Source: Adiantum capillus-veneris (lineage: Eukaryota > Streptophyta > Polypodiopsida > Polypodiales > Pteridaceae). Taken from it: a DNA stretch of 64,000 nt. Position 1 is the stretch's first letter; each line of letters starts with the position of its first letter. Shown here piece after piece: positions 1 through 12,620 of this stretch. The stretch spans positions 98,907,985 through 98,971,984 of the forward strand of contig CM043971.1 of the NCBI GenBank assembly GCA_014529385.2, in the 5' to 3' direction. Made by a program: the position numbers and the translations under genes. Under the pieces are notes generated by a model that was not told where the DNA came from, made no database searches, and saw nothing but the letters and a program-made list of their open reading frames with translations.

Positions 1-513
1 ATCCTGCTCCACCAATTGGTCAACTTCCTTCCAGCAAAAGTCGTTTATGTCCCAGAGGTGTGGCAGCTTACTAACCCCTTCGTTATTGGGCTTTCTAGCA
101 ACTTCTCTCCATAAGAAGTTCAAGGTTCCTCCTCCTAACTTGGAGAGCCATGGTGACCAATGCGAAATGGAGTACTTGAAATACCTAACAATCTCTCCCC
201 ATTCCAGAGTGGATGCCACTTTGTTGCACTTTCGTATCACCTCCCTTGTGCACCCTCCTATGTTCAAAAATCTCCAGCTCGGAGACAATAATTTTTCATG
301 AGCTTTTACCTCTTTCATGAACCACCGTGAGAATGAAGCTCCTTTATGATCATCATATCCCAAGCCATAATGGCCCAAGCCTGGCTTTGAATTGCTAACA
401 AAACCACAAACTTGGCACATTGGGCCTCCGCATGCACTTCTTGATTGAGAATCCCAATATCACCATGTTCCTTGGGTCTTGCAACCCACTCCCATTTTCT
501 CCATTGTCAAGGT
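1..513 (-). pseudogene. LINE reverse-transcriptase C-terminal remnant
   Basis: Read on the minus strand, a decayed coding stretch runs off the left edge of the window. One frame gives WRKWEWVARPKEHGDIGILN followed by a stretch ending in LLAIQSQAWAIMAW. This matches the segment after the RT palm in plant LINEs, where the pattern is RPK..GGLGI.....Q..AL.AK. A frameshift near 380 then opens a second frame of about 130 codons (GLGYDDHKGASFSRWFMKEV ... NFLWREVARKP) up to the window edge. No RT catalytic motif lies inside the window. The plus-strand ORF in this stretch is a shadow. The clade cannot be assigned from the fragment; an L1-type element is likely. Confidence 0.55.
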
Positions 514-900
514 AGTGTGTGTTTTGTGTTTGTTCTTCCATAAGTAGCACTTACATGTAGGTTTTAATGATTGTGAACTTGATGATCCTGAACGTAATTC
601 GAGCTGCACAAGAATGGTTTGATCAACAAGGGTTCAATGATTTGTCATGACTATATTGTTATTGTGACATCAGGCTATGTGGACATGCCGATTTCACATT
701 TTCAATCTCTTTGCAAATTTCTCTCTGGAATCTCTCTTTCTCCTCAAAAATACCTAGCTTTAGTAAAATCCCACCTACACATTTTGAAATTTTCCTCTAA
801 ATACTATTTTAAGGGGAAGTAAACCTACAAAAAATGTAAAAACCTTCTAAATTTTTTGAATGGAGGGTTTTCAAGTTTTTTTTTGAGGCCTGCAGTCTTA

Positions 901-902
<2 letters not shown>

Positions 903-932
<30 letters not shown>
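903..932. repeat. (CT)n microsatellite
   Basis: Uninterrupted CT dinucleotide run of about 30 bp. Confidence 0.95.
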
Positions 933-937
<5 letters not shown>

Positions 938-1607
938 TAAACTGGCTTGGCAACTTTTCCGTGGGTTCTGGAGGACGACGAAGGCAGTTACTTAATGGAC
1001 ACTGCCAGCCGTGCCGACAAGGGTACACCGCAAGCTACTACTTGGGCTCGACTCCCCAAAGATGCCAGCATGGCATGAGGACTTCGAGTGCCAGCTCAGC
1101 TGAGCACTCGAAATTTATCATCAGCTATCCCAAAAAATCCATAGCTGAGCATCACAATCAGATTTGGAACCTGGCTAAATCCACTGGTTGATTGCATAAC
1201 TGCCTCACATGGATTCTGAAGAATCAATGTTGCGCATATAAAAAAGGGTGATTATGTGGTGCATCCTGTTGGCACATTACATGGGGGGTGCTTCAGCCTT
1301 CCTAGCCTCTCGTTGCTTGTCTGCTCATTGTATTTGATATGTGGCTTTAGTAGAGGCACTCTCCCATTTGTTATGGTATTGTCGATGCTCTAGAGATTTA
1401 CCTTGTATTTCTTAGTGTTTGGCCACTTCTCTTCCATCACCTCTGGGAAGTACTTTTGGATGTTTGGAGTGCCTCCAAATTCTCTTTTGGTTTGTGTCTT
1501 CCTTTTATGGCTTTACTGTTGGACTCTAGGGACCATATGAGATTTAGAAATCATGTTATGTTCTAGTAATATGATGTGAATAGCTTAAAAAAGAGAAATT
1601 CATTGAC

Positions 1608-1608
<1 letters not shown>

Positions 1609-1643
<35 letters not shown>
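1609..1643. repeat. poly-C homopolymer, 35 nt
   Basis: Uninterrupted run of 35 C, directly readable. Its length may be an assembly estimate, since such runs are error-prone. Confidence 0.9.
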
Positions 1644-1644
<1 letters not shown>

Positions 1645-2273
1645 TTTCTTCCCCCTTGCATAGCTTTTCTTCTGGCTACATTTCTCCTTTGACAACATCC
1701 GTCCCTTTGAGGTCTTTTTTGGCTCTCTTAGTGCCGCCACTAGCCACTGTTTCACATATCTTCTTTGTGGGTTTTCCCTGCTTTCGAGATTTCCCACCAG
1801 TTACATAGTCTCACGAAAAAAGTGCGTGCAGGCTCATTCCGTGCAAATTTTTATTCAGTCAACAATGAATATGCTCATCAAGTGTTCTTGCTTTTTTGCC
1901 TATCACCTATGGTTTCTGTATGCATGACTAAATTTGTGCTTTTCTTGTACACTTGACATTTAGTTCAACTGGGAAAGAAGTTGTTTTTGTCATCCCTGCT
2001 TGTCTAAAATATGCCTGTCAGTATGAGTGCCTCAGGAGTGTTTTGTGCGTAGCCTGCAGCTAGTTTAGTGAAGGAGAATCAGAACCCACCAGGCTTATTT
2101 ATGAGATAGCTACATTCCTTTGTCTATATCACTTATATCTAATGCCAATAAAGTAATATTTTGATGGTAGACATTCACGAATCGAATCTTGATCGAAGGT
2201 GATTGGACGTTATCTCTTGTTTTAAGTGAGGGATTTCCAGATATAAAACTTTGATGCTTGTTGTATTTTACAG

Positions 2274-2388
2274 GTTCATCGTTGGATGGTTCCTAGCTAC
2301 GGTTCCTTGGTTTATTGGAGCATTTCTTTTTGTATGTACTAGACAGGATTATAGAGAGCGCATTGGTCTTGTGTTGTGCACTATAGCG
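2274..2388 (+). CDS. penultimate exon of a 60S ribosomal protein L18a-like membrane protein gene
   Basis: A 115-nt exon is bounded by a pyrimidine-rich acceptor ending TTTTACAG at 2273 and a GTAAGG donor at 2389. After one leading base it is open for 38 codons and encodes a hydrophobic, probably membrane-spanning segment: FIVGWFLATVPWFIGAF, then DYRERIGLVLCTIA. The order of motifs (hydrophobic helix, PW[FY].GAF, DYRE+, then CTIA leading into a second helix) is that of the plant proteins annotated as 60S ribosomal protein L18a-like. These are small membrane proteins, and the name does not imply a ribosomal role. The exon ends in phase 0 and joins in frame to the last exon at 10290. Earlier exons, which normally carry a Pro/Tyr/Gln-rich N-terminus and a Cys-rich stretch, were not found. 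Family assignment is by remembered motif pattern only. Confidence 0.6.
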
Positions 2389-2434
2389 GTAAGGAATTTT
2401 TCTAGCTATTCATTCTTGAGAGAGAAATGAAATG

Positions 2435-2438
<4 letters not shown>

Positions 2439-2522
<84 letters not shown>
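2439..2522. repeat. (GA)n microsatellite at the 3' end of LINE A
   Basis: About 42 GA units. On both sides lie short runs of the LINE tail pentamer (GAAAT on this strand, ATTTC in element orientation). Confidence 0.95.
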
Positions 2523-2525
<3 letters not shown>

Positions 2526-2701
2526 GAAATGATATATTAACGTCTTCAAAAGGCCAAAATAACCTATGAGACCATCAGATACAAAGTGGTGAATCTAATA
2601 CAATGTCTGAAGTACAAGTACAAAAAGTACTGAAAGTAAGAATAAAAATGAAAACTGAAATGAAGTGTGAAATGTGAAATGTGAAAATGTAGAATAGGCC
2701 C

Positions 2702-5700
2702 TCAATGACAATGTGGGTGTCGTGCTAGAATGCCTCTGATCCTCTGCTGGAGTCTTCGTCGATGTAGTGTGCTCCTGTGTCTCGGTCGTGGTCGTCTCGA
2801 TCTCCCGAGCTCAATCGCCCTGTCAATGAGGGTGCGTCTGGTATGAATGCGGGTACAACCCTTTGCTGGTGGTTGGTCTCTTGGCTCCCTCGATCCAAAG
2901 AAATCTGTGATCTGTCTCTGTGACTGTCGTACTCCATGTCTCCCCAACAGACTGTCTCTATGTCGGTGTAGCTCAAGTAGATATAAGCCAAGGCATCTCT
3001 GGTCCTGATATCTCATGACTCTATCTAGGGGTCCAAAACCCTCCCTGAATAAGCACTGGAAGCGCCCTCGTATCTCATAATACACAGTGCAATGGCATAT
3101 GTAGTGTAGCTCTGTCTCTGGCTCTCTACCGCATAGTTGACATATCCTAGACTCTGGTGGTATCCCTCTGAATCTACCCGTCTCAACCTCCAGCTGGTGT
3201 GAGGATGTGCGAATCTGACCAATAGCACATCATAGACCATGAGATAAACGAGTGTCCATGTAGTTCGGACGAGTCACAAACCTATCCCCTGAAAGTTGGA
3301 GAAGGTGCTCTTTGTAGAAAGCCATCTTCGTGCCCAACTCCTGTATCGGCTCTACCCATGTCCTCCTGGTGTCCAACTGTATAAGATCCTGACGAATGAG
3401 TCTAGTGATCTCCGTCCATGTGACTGGCAAGGAGGGTGCGTCCAGGGAATACTGAAAGGGAGGCAATCTATCCATGCTGAAACCATGTCTCTGAAACCAT
3501 GAGGTCATCTGTGCATACCAACATGATGCATCTCCTTGCATCGCTAACTGTCTAGAGGACTCAAGAGCCAGTCTAGTATATCTGCCTCTATGTGTATCCC
3601 ATAGACTGTGCATAAAGGACACTGATCTGGTAAGAGCCTCAATCTCTATAGGAGGGGCGGCTACCTCCGCTCGAATAATCGCATGTGGTACAAAAGCCTT
3701 GGCTCTAATCATCCGGGATATCATAAATACCAAGGGTCTCTCCATGTTCCTCCAACTGTCATGATTCACAGATAGTCCCCAAACTTGGACCCCATAAAGC
3801 ATAGCTGAAGCAACCAAAGTATCAAAGAGCCATAGTTTTGTTCGTGGTTCTTGAAACTGAACTTGCGAACACATCCTCTCTAGCCCTCCTAATGCCGCAT
3901 AGGCTTTGGATAGTCTAGTCTCTGCTGCTCTCCTCAGGGTAAACCTCGGTCCCGTGAATACCACCCCCAGATATGTATATTCATCTGTGTACTCCACAAT
4001 GTCTTGGCCATATACGAGTGTAGGTGCCGATCTCTTGACCCACTGTGGTGTGGTGTTAAACACCATGACCTTGGTTTTACCAAGGTTCACAGATAGTCCA
4101 CTATCCTCTGCAAAGTTGTGCAATGCATCCAAATGTCTTTGCATGCCCTCTGGCGACTCTGACATTAACACAATATCATCAGCATATAATAATAAAGGGA
4201 TCCATGTCCCTGCCAGCTGAGCACCTCTGTCAGCCTCTCTGTCAATGTAGTCAGAGACCTCATCTACATACATACCAAAAAGTGTAGGGGACAAAGGACA
4301 CCCCTGTTTCACTCCAATAGTGGAATGAACTATGTCAGAAATCCCCTCAGGAGTGCTTACCTGGCCAGTCACTGAGCCGTATAAAGCCATGATCCCCCAT
4401 ATGATCGTTGTGGGTACTCCCAACTTCAGTAGCCTGTGCATCAATCTGGCCCTCGGCACTGTGTCAAATGCCTTGCGGAAGTCCACAAAGCAACAATACA
4501 TCCGTCTCCCATGTGCCCGACCCTCCTCAATAATGGCTCTGATTGTAAGAATATGGTCCAAAGTGGAGAAACCCCTCCTGAACCCAGCCTGTTCTGCTGC
4601 TCGTATGCTCTCATTTTCTGCCCATTTACTTAGTTGCTGTTCAAGAATGGATGCATACAACCGTGCCAATGTGTGCCCTATCATAATAGTACGGTAGTTC
4701 CCTGGTACCGTGGGGTCCCCTGCCTTGAAAAGAGGTACAATAGTAGATAATCTCCAGGACTCGGGTAGTCCCTCACACATGACACGGTTAAACAACCATG
4801 CAAGAACCTCTTACAGTAAATCTCTAGCATGTATCAAGTGCTCTGCCACCAAACCATCATGATCATATGCTCTCCTAGTCCTCATCCTGTCAATGGCGTT
4901 CTTCACCATCTCAGTGGTAAAGAAGGTACTAGTGGCTGGACATAGCTCTAGAGGGTCTGGTAATGGTGGTTGCCGAAGTACTGTATATAATGATACTGCA
5001 TATTGACCCCAAATCTCGGGAGAGGTAATCACTGGAGGAGGTGAGTGCTCATGGAAGAGACGCCAGGCCTCACCTGAATCTCGGCTCAAAAAGAGCTGAT
5101 ACAAATCACGTTCCATCTGGGCTAAGAAGGCCCGCTTCTTCCGTCACACTAAATGCCGAAGGGCAATCCGAGGCTGTCTATATGTAATGACTCCAAGTAT
5201 AAGCTCGCTCTGAATCTGAAGTCTCATCTCTCTGCACTCCTCATCATACCAACTATTCTGAGGCATGTTCCCAGAACGTCTTCTCTGATCTGGTTGAGTG
5301 TGTGGGTATGCCTCTGCTGCCTACCCATGCAAGATCTCCGTCAATGAAGTGGTGATCTCCTCCACTGTATATACAGGCTCGGCTGCCCCCATCCGTCTGT
5401 AAATCTCTTCCACATAAACTGAATCCGTCTCTGGTGTAAAAGTATACCGTGTGTGTGCAATCCTCCGTGGTGTCTGAGAGACACTATATTGGAAAGAGAC
5501 TGAAAAAGTCAAGAGAGCATGGTCCACTGCTACTCCAACAGGCCTAGGGCCCACACTGAGATCTTGAATATGAGAGATGAAGCTCGGTGAAGTCATGACA
5601 TAGTCCATTGTACTGGCCCCATGTCTGTGTGGAAAGCATGTGAATCCCCCAGACGAAGGAAAAATCTCTAGACCATTAAGTATGGCCAGACCATGCGTAG

Positions 5701-6325
5701 TTGTCATCTCCATGAGATATCTCCCATACTCTGTGTGCTCTTTATCCTGTGAGTGTCTGTCAAGTCCCATCTCCGATATATCCATCTCTCTAAGCATCTC
5801 CTCCGAGGTATCATAAAATACCGTTTGGGAGTTGGCCGTCCTGGCATTAAAGTATCCCAAGAGAATGATATCTCCATCTCTAGAGAACTCCCATATGTCA
5901 TCATCAAGTATAGAGAAAGGGGATTGCCCTCTAGGTGAGGTATAGACTGATGTGCTAGGGGGAAAGTAACACATAGCAATGTATAAGAATCTGCCTGTCT
6001 CAGTTCTCAGTCTCACCCACATGTATCTCGCCTGGTCATCTCTCCGGACAATCTGTAATAGCGGTTGCAACTCTTCCTTGAATAAGACTGCTACCCCTCC
6101 TGAACCTCGACTTCCATGCTGGGATCTGGCGTCTGTCCGACAAGCTGTCTCCCATAAATAGCCAGTCACACTTGGCATCAACTGTCCAGATTTTTGATGT
6201 GTCTCCGAGTAAAAGACAATGTCTCTATCTCTGAAGCTATCTTCAAAGGCACCCACATCCAGCCTATATGATCCATTACAATTCCATGCCTCCATCCGGA
6301 GTGTGGTCCCATATGTCTCGCACCG
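2702..6325 (-). pseudogene. LINE A ORF2: APE endonuclease, reverse transcriptase and C-terminal zinc finger
   Basis: The ORF would make the polyprotein that nicks target DNA and primes reverse transcription on it. In element order, the endonuclease begins at WNCNG and includes SETH, GYFNAR and VDHALLTF. The usual Asp of GDFN is Tyr here, so this copy lacks a catalytic residue. RT follows, with a PGNYRTIMIGH stretch, RRGFSTLDHI, VDFRKAFDTV, GVKQGCPLSPTLFG and the catalytic YADD. A C-terminal Cys/His cluster (ICQLC....ELHYICHC) ends the protein at RHPHCH. The whole stretch is one frame of about 1,200 codons broken by four stops: TAG at 5323-5321, TGA at 5146-5144, TAA at 4813-4811 and TGA at 3232-3230. 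Two of these stand where sister copies have CGN arginine codons. The frame is continuous with the end of ORF1b through one TGA. The first in-frame ATG is at 6295. Confidence 0.85.
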
Positions 6326-6737
6326 TCATGATGTGCGTTTTTCCAAAACCACTACTTTCCCTCCTCTGTAAAAGGCAATTTTTCCCTTCTCTTTTGCTGC
6401 CTTGATCTCTAGCATCAACTCTTGCATATGTGCTATTTGTGCTAAGGTAAGGTCATCCCCCATAAATATTCCAGTTTTCTTAAGTGCTGGTCTCTTCTTC
6501 AGGAATTCCTTCCTTGTTTCCAAAGTCGGGAAACGCAAAATAAGTTCTTTCTCTTTGACGTTTCCCTTCTCATCCACTCCCTTCTTTCCTACTCTCCAAG
6601 CACCTGTGTGCATAGGTTCCGGGATGCGCATGCGCTGGTTCCTTCACTTCGTCTTCTACATTTTGGGTGTCTTTGATACCAGTAATACGCACATGGAGGG
6701 CTGTAGTCCTCCTCTTCTGTTCGTCCTCAATGGTCAT
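6326..6737 (-). pseudogene. LINE A ORF1b: L1-ORF1p-like RRM domain protein
   Basis: The ATG at 6737 overlaps the stop of ORF1a as ATGA. The first 30 or so codons (MTIEDEQKRRTTALHVRITG) are followed by a frameshift near 6640. The rest is open from about 6631 and contains AWRVGKK, ELILRFPTLETRKEFLKKR and GIFMGDDLTLAQIAHM, ending EKRTS and TGA at 6328-6326. The pattern (strand 'alhiRITGl', RVGKK, 'LilrFp', long helix) is that of the RNA-binding domain of L1 ORF1 proteins. It probably binds element RNA as a nucleic-acid chaperone. Its end is in frame with ORF2. Confidence 0.7.
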
Positions 6738-7474
6738 ATTGATGATGATAGAAGTCTGTGCGGTTCTGGCATCTGGGCGTTTCCTTTCTTTGCACCTTCA
6801 ATCCATTTTTCTGCTGCGTCAACTTTATCCTGTGTTTTAGAAAGGCGCTCCGCCCATGAGGAAGCCTCTTTCGAGTTTAGTTCTTCCCCTTCGCGCAGAG
6901 TTTTCACCTGCTCCTTATTATCTTCGAGCTCCTTTAACATCAAGGGCTGATTTCCCCCTTCCGTTTTGGGCATAATTTTGCACGCTGCAAGTTCCCCTTT
7001 AAGTTCTTCAATCACTGCATCTTTTTCCTTCATGCACTTTTCCACATTGGTTTTCCAAGATTCAAAGCTTGCAATTGCCTCATCCAACTTTTTCTGCATA
7101 ATACATTCCATTACATTCACTTCTACCCGCATTAGAGCCTGCATCTCCCCTTTCACAGATAGATACATCTCATCATGCTTATCTAGCATCGCTTTATCGA
7201 ATTCTTTCCTCATATCTGCATACATAGAATTCTTATAACTCTCTGCGTTTGCGTACATCTCTTTCCTGATGTCATCTCCCATAAAGCTGAGCTCAGATTT
7301 AATCATCACTTGAACCCTCTCCATCATTAAATCATCTTGGATTCTGACGGTTTTCCCTGCCCGCAATGAGCTTGGCGAGAGTATGCTATCTTTGTTCCTC
7401 CGCTTGAATGTCGCTTTCATTTTTTGTGGCGTGGTGAAGCCACTTGCTTCACCATCCTCGACTGGTTGGTCCAT
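6734..7474 (-). CDS. LINE A ORF1a: coiled-coil protein, 246 aa
   Basis: An intact 246-codon frame, mostly charged and alpha-helical. Long stretches rich in Glu, Lys, Met and Leu (EMYLSVKGEMQALMRVEV, KCMKEKDAVIEELKGELAA, EKWIEGAKKG) suggest coiled coils. The N-terminus is basic and Ser/Thr-rich. Copy D encodes a related protein (SSW....TKTQ+KADEAEKWIEVAKKG) at the same place, so this is part of the element and not a host gene. In L1-type elements the coiled coil trimerises ORF1p; here it is a separate ORF from the RRM part. The start is the first Met after the GC-rich leader. Confidence 0.7.
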   Translation of the reverse strand: MDQPVEDGEASGFTTPQKMKATFKRRNKDSILSPSSLRAGKTVRIQDDLMMERVQVMIKSELSFMGDDIRKEMYANAESYKNSMYADMRKEFDKAMLDKHDEMYLSVKGEMQALMRVEVNVMECIMQKKLDEAIASFESWKTNVEKCMKEKDAVIEELKGELAACKIMPKTEGGNQPLMLKELEDNKEQVKTLREGEELNSKEASSWAERLSKTQDKVDAAEKWIEGAKKGNAQMPEPHRLLSSSI

Positions 7475-9553
<2,079 letters not shown>

Positions 9554-9714
9554 AAGTAGGGATGCCAACTTATAGTAATAGCATCTATAGGTGTCATAGG
9601 ATCCGTAAGCAAAAGGCAATCAAGCAAAGATATTCCAGCAGATCGTGTGAAAATAGATTGTGGTATGTGTGTGGTAGGAGCTTGTATCACCGGTTTTTTT
9701 TTTGTGCGTGTGCG

Positions 9715-9716
<2 letters not shown>

Positions 9717-9761
<45 letters not shown>
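9717..9761. repeat. poly-G homopolymer, 45 nt
   Basis: Uninterrupted run of 45 G in the remaining intron sequence. Confidence 0.9.
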
Positions 9762-9762
<1 letters not shown>

Positions 9763-10289
9763 GGCAACTGAAGGATTCAGCAATGCTGCCAGCCTCTAAT
9801 GACCACATAACAGCGTGTTCCCCTTGAGGAAAGCATACCAATTCCCCTTATCCTGGCTTTTCCACTAGTTTCTCACCGGTAGCACCCTTGGCATGATTGC
9901 GTTGCGATGTTCTATGTGCATGCTCATGACATTTCATCTAGAACGAGTGGGAGCCCCTCACTGCCCTCCAAGCTTTGGTAAAGACTCAAGAGAGAAGGTC
10001 CTCTGTTTGTGTCCCCTAGCTTTGTGCAATCTCCTCCTTGATCATGGTATGCAAGTGTTGGATAATCAGCTTTCATATTAGGATCAAAACTTGGGTTTAG
10101 TTTTCACGAGAGAGGAGCTAAAATTAGACGCTATAATGAGGACAACTTGAATTCATCTTGAAAGATTGCACATAGCTTTTTTACTCCTGATGATCCTCAT
10201 TTTGAACTGGTGTATCTTGGGTGGTTTGAAGTTTTGTCTAACCCTCAGCTCTTTGAAGCCTTGAGTACTCTGTGTTGAAATCTTTGCAG

Positions 10290-10343
10290 GCAACCCTATC
10301 CCTCATTGCAGCAGCAGTTGGTGGCTCAAGGGCAAGATATTGA
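10290..10343 (+). CDS. last exon of the L18a-like membrane protein gene
   Basis: A 54-nt terminal exon after a polypyrimidine/TTTGCAG acceptor. It encodes ATLSLIAAAVGGSRARY and a TGA at 10341-10343, continuing the phase-0 reading frame of the exon ending at 2388 to give ...LCTIA-ATLSLIAAAVGG. That junction matches the family pattern CTIAA..A.IA, in which a second hydrophobic helix closes the protein. The last residues (SRARY) are polar. The distance to the previous exon is large only because of LINE insertions. Confidence 0.6.
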   Translation, partial: ATLSLIAAAVGGSRARY

Positions 10344-10608
10344 ATTGATCGGTCGCAACTAATTGTATGCTGTGCAACTTTGATCTGTGCCCATTGCAGA
10401 CTCTTGGTTGAGCTTAGTTTGCGCTTTGTACATAAGACTGTTCATCATGTGTTTTTGACAATCAGAGACAATATTGACAAAAAGTGGATCACCTTAGAAT
10501 AAGAGTTCATTTCAGCTCTGTGATGTAACTCGTGCTATTTGTGTTGGAGAATCAAGAAATTCTTTATTATATATAATCTGTGTTATTGAAATAAAGACCT
10601 AATTTTTT
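10344..10608 (+). terminator. 3' UTR and poly(A) signal of the L18a-like gene
   Basis: A T-rich trailer after the TGA with TTGTAT-type elements and an AATAAA at 10590-10595, shortly before the (TC)n array at 10627. The cleavage site is inferred and was not observed. Confidence 0.5.
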
Positions 10609-10624
10609 CTTAAAGCTCTGCAAT

Positions 10625-10626
<2 letters not shown>

Positions 10627-10708
<82 letters not shown>
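10627..10708. repeat. (TC)n microsatellite 5' of LINE C
   Basis: About 41 TC units directly upstream of the 5'-truncated LINE C. Confidence 0.95.
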
Positions 10709-10711
<3 letters not shown>

Positions 10712-11245
10712 CTAGACACAGGTATAGAGACACTTTACTGGGGAGAGCTAGAGAGAGGCAGTCCCAGAGACACATTACAGATTTCTTTTCACTAGATATG
10801 GGACAGCCAGAGGAGCAGCCACCACTGCAGAGCTCGTCCCACACTCATTCGACCACTACTGGCACTCTCATCGACCGAGCATTGGAGCTACAGAGATACA
10901 GACGACCGCGACTGAGGAGAGGAGCTACACAGCATCGACGGAGACTACAACAGAAGATTCGAGCCATACTCTCTCGACATCCAGAGTGCAGATGAGGATG
11001 GATCCTCACCATTTCTTCCATCTTTGTTTCTCACACTGTTACATCCAGTTTACCGGGTACCTATTGTATCAGCTGCTACACCCACGTAGTTTTAGATTGT
11101 AGTAGTAGTAGTAGTATTTTGTTCCACTTCTAGTTCTTTTGTACCCAGACATGGTATTAGATTCACTATTTTGTAACTGATTGGTCTCATAGGTCATTTT
11201 GGCCTTTTGAAGACGTTAATATAACATTTCATTTCATTTCATTTC
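10709..11245 (+). mobile_element. LINE copy C, 3' fragment
   Basis: Only the last part of ORF2 and the 3' UTR are present. The frame from 10798 (MGQPEEQPPLQSS ... TLIDRALELQRYRRPRLRRG) is open to RHPECR and TGA at 10993-10995. It is nearly identical to the end of copy B, without that copy's stop. The 3' UTR ends GGCCTTTTGAAGACGTTAAT followed by ATTTC pentamers and 18 bp of (TC)n. (TC)n therefore flanks the fragment on both sides. Confidence 0.85.
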
Positions 11246-12090
11246 TCTCTCTCTCTCTCTCTGTAGCGGGGTAGTTGGCGAGCGAAAACAGGCGGCGAAA
11301 CAGCACCGCACAGGCCGCGTACAGGTTCAACAGGGCAGCGCCGCAGCTTAGGGGCGCTGCAGCTCAGAGCTCAAGAGGGCTGGCGCTGCAGAAAACGGCG
11401 TGACAGAGAACTCAAAGCAGGGTCACACTGCACAATAGGGCGTGGCAAAGGAGCGCGAGGCTGAAGGGGTCCCTGCAGATAGCAACGAACCCTAGCGCAC
11501 GACAGGGTCTGCGCCTAGGGTTTTCGTGCAGGGATGCGCAGAGTCTGAGTCTCTCTCTCTCTCTTTTGAACAGAGGTGGACAGCAGCCTTGCAGCAGGCT
11601 GGCACGAACTGAAGAGAAGTGTGAGTAAGGCAGGCTGGCGCGCGCTTGTTGCAGGGCCTCTGAATAATGAAGGCTGAGCACGTGCGAATGTTGGGTGAGC
11701 AGAAAATTGGCGGACAGAGTTGCTGCAGCGTGAACAGTGCTTCGGATTAGGGTTTCGCACAAAGTTTTTTGGGGCAGGTAAGGGCTGCGCACAAGGGGGA
11801 GAAAGCGGGAATTAAGGTTTATGTGAATGCATGCATGCGAATGTGCCTTGGCGAAGTTTCACGTGAGTCATTTGGTGCCGAATTAAATGTTCACGCTGGT
11901 GGGCTGAGACAATTTGAAGGGTTTGCGCTGAGGTGCTGAAGCAGAAATTAGGGTTCTCTCTCTGCGTCTGATGGTAGCATTAGGGCTGTTGGCTGAAGCT
12001 CGCTGTACGAATGTGTTGAGCTCGCTCGCAAAGGAAAGGGTACTCGCGTAGATTTGGGGCTTGCAGAAATAGAAATCAGGGGCCGTTAGG

Positions 12091-12620
12091 ATGGAGGTCA
12101 TGACCGCTTCACCAATTTGCAAGTCCCGTACGAAGGCAACCTTCATGCTTACAAACAAGCGGATAACACAAGTGGAAAGGGAGATGAAGGAGTGGAAAGT
12201 AGAGATTGAAGGATGGTGGAAGGAGAAGGCAAACCTTCTTCAAATGTTCCTCAACGAAGGCACGCAATGGAAGAAGGAGAAAGAGGACCTGCACATAGAG
12301 ATACAAGCACTTAAGGCGGATTCACAAGCACTCAAAGAAGAGGTCTCAGCCCTCAAGCGAGAACTTGCTGATAGAGCAAGCAATGGACTAGAGGAAGGTG
12401 AATTTCAGCCCTCGGTGATAGAGGAAATCAAGGTCATCAAGGACAAGTACGCATGATCAAAGAGGAAGAGAAAGAGAATGGGGCAAAGACGTCTTCGTGG
12501 GTGGATGTAATCACGAAGACACAGAAGAAGGCGGATGAGGCCGAGAAATGGATAGAAGTCGCTAAGAAAGGGACAAGGAAAGAATCCACATCTATCCCCA
12601 CTCCTACAATCATCACATGA
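12091..12620 (+). pseudogene. LINE D ORF1a: coiled-coil protein
   Basis: It starts MEVMTASPICKSRTK, followed by a long Glu/Lys/Leu-rich helical stretch (EIQALKADSQALKEEVSAL). A frameshift occurs near 12450, after which the second frame reads SSWVDVITKTQKKADEAEKW and ends at TGA 12618-12620. The end of the protein aligns with ORF1a of copy A. The ATG of ORF1b overlaps the stop (ATGA), exactly as in copy A. Confidence 0.6.

Larger units (their letters stand above)
514..2273. other. no gene recognised; upstream side of the L18a-like gene
   Basis: AT-rich sequence without a convincing exon. It holds a (CT)n run at 903-932 and a 35-nt C homopolymer at 1609-1643. The missing 5' exons of the gene whose exon starts at 2274 should lie here or further left, but I could not identify them. 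A weakly coding stretch around 954-1075 was considered and not called. Confidence 0.6.

Noticed and set aside
954-1190. Possible upstream exon of the L18a-like gene (QPCRQGYTASYYLGS region)
   Set aside because: No acceptor/donor pair in the right phase and only vague resemblance to the family's N-terminal region.
3906-4697. Plus-strand ORFs of 104 and 121 codons
   Set aside because: Antisense shadows of the LINE A reverse transcriptase.
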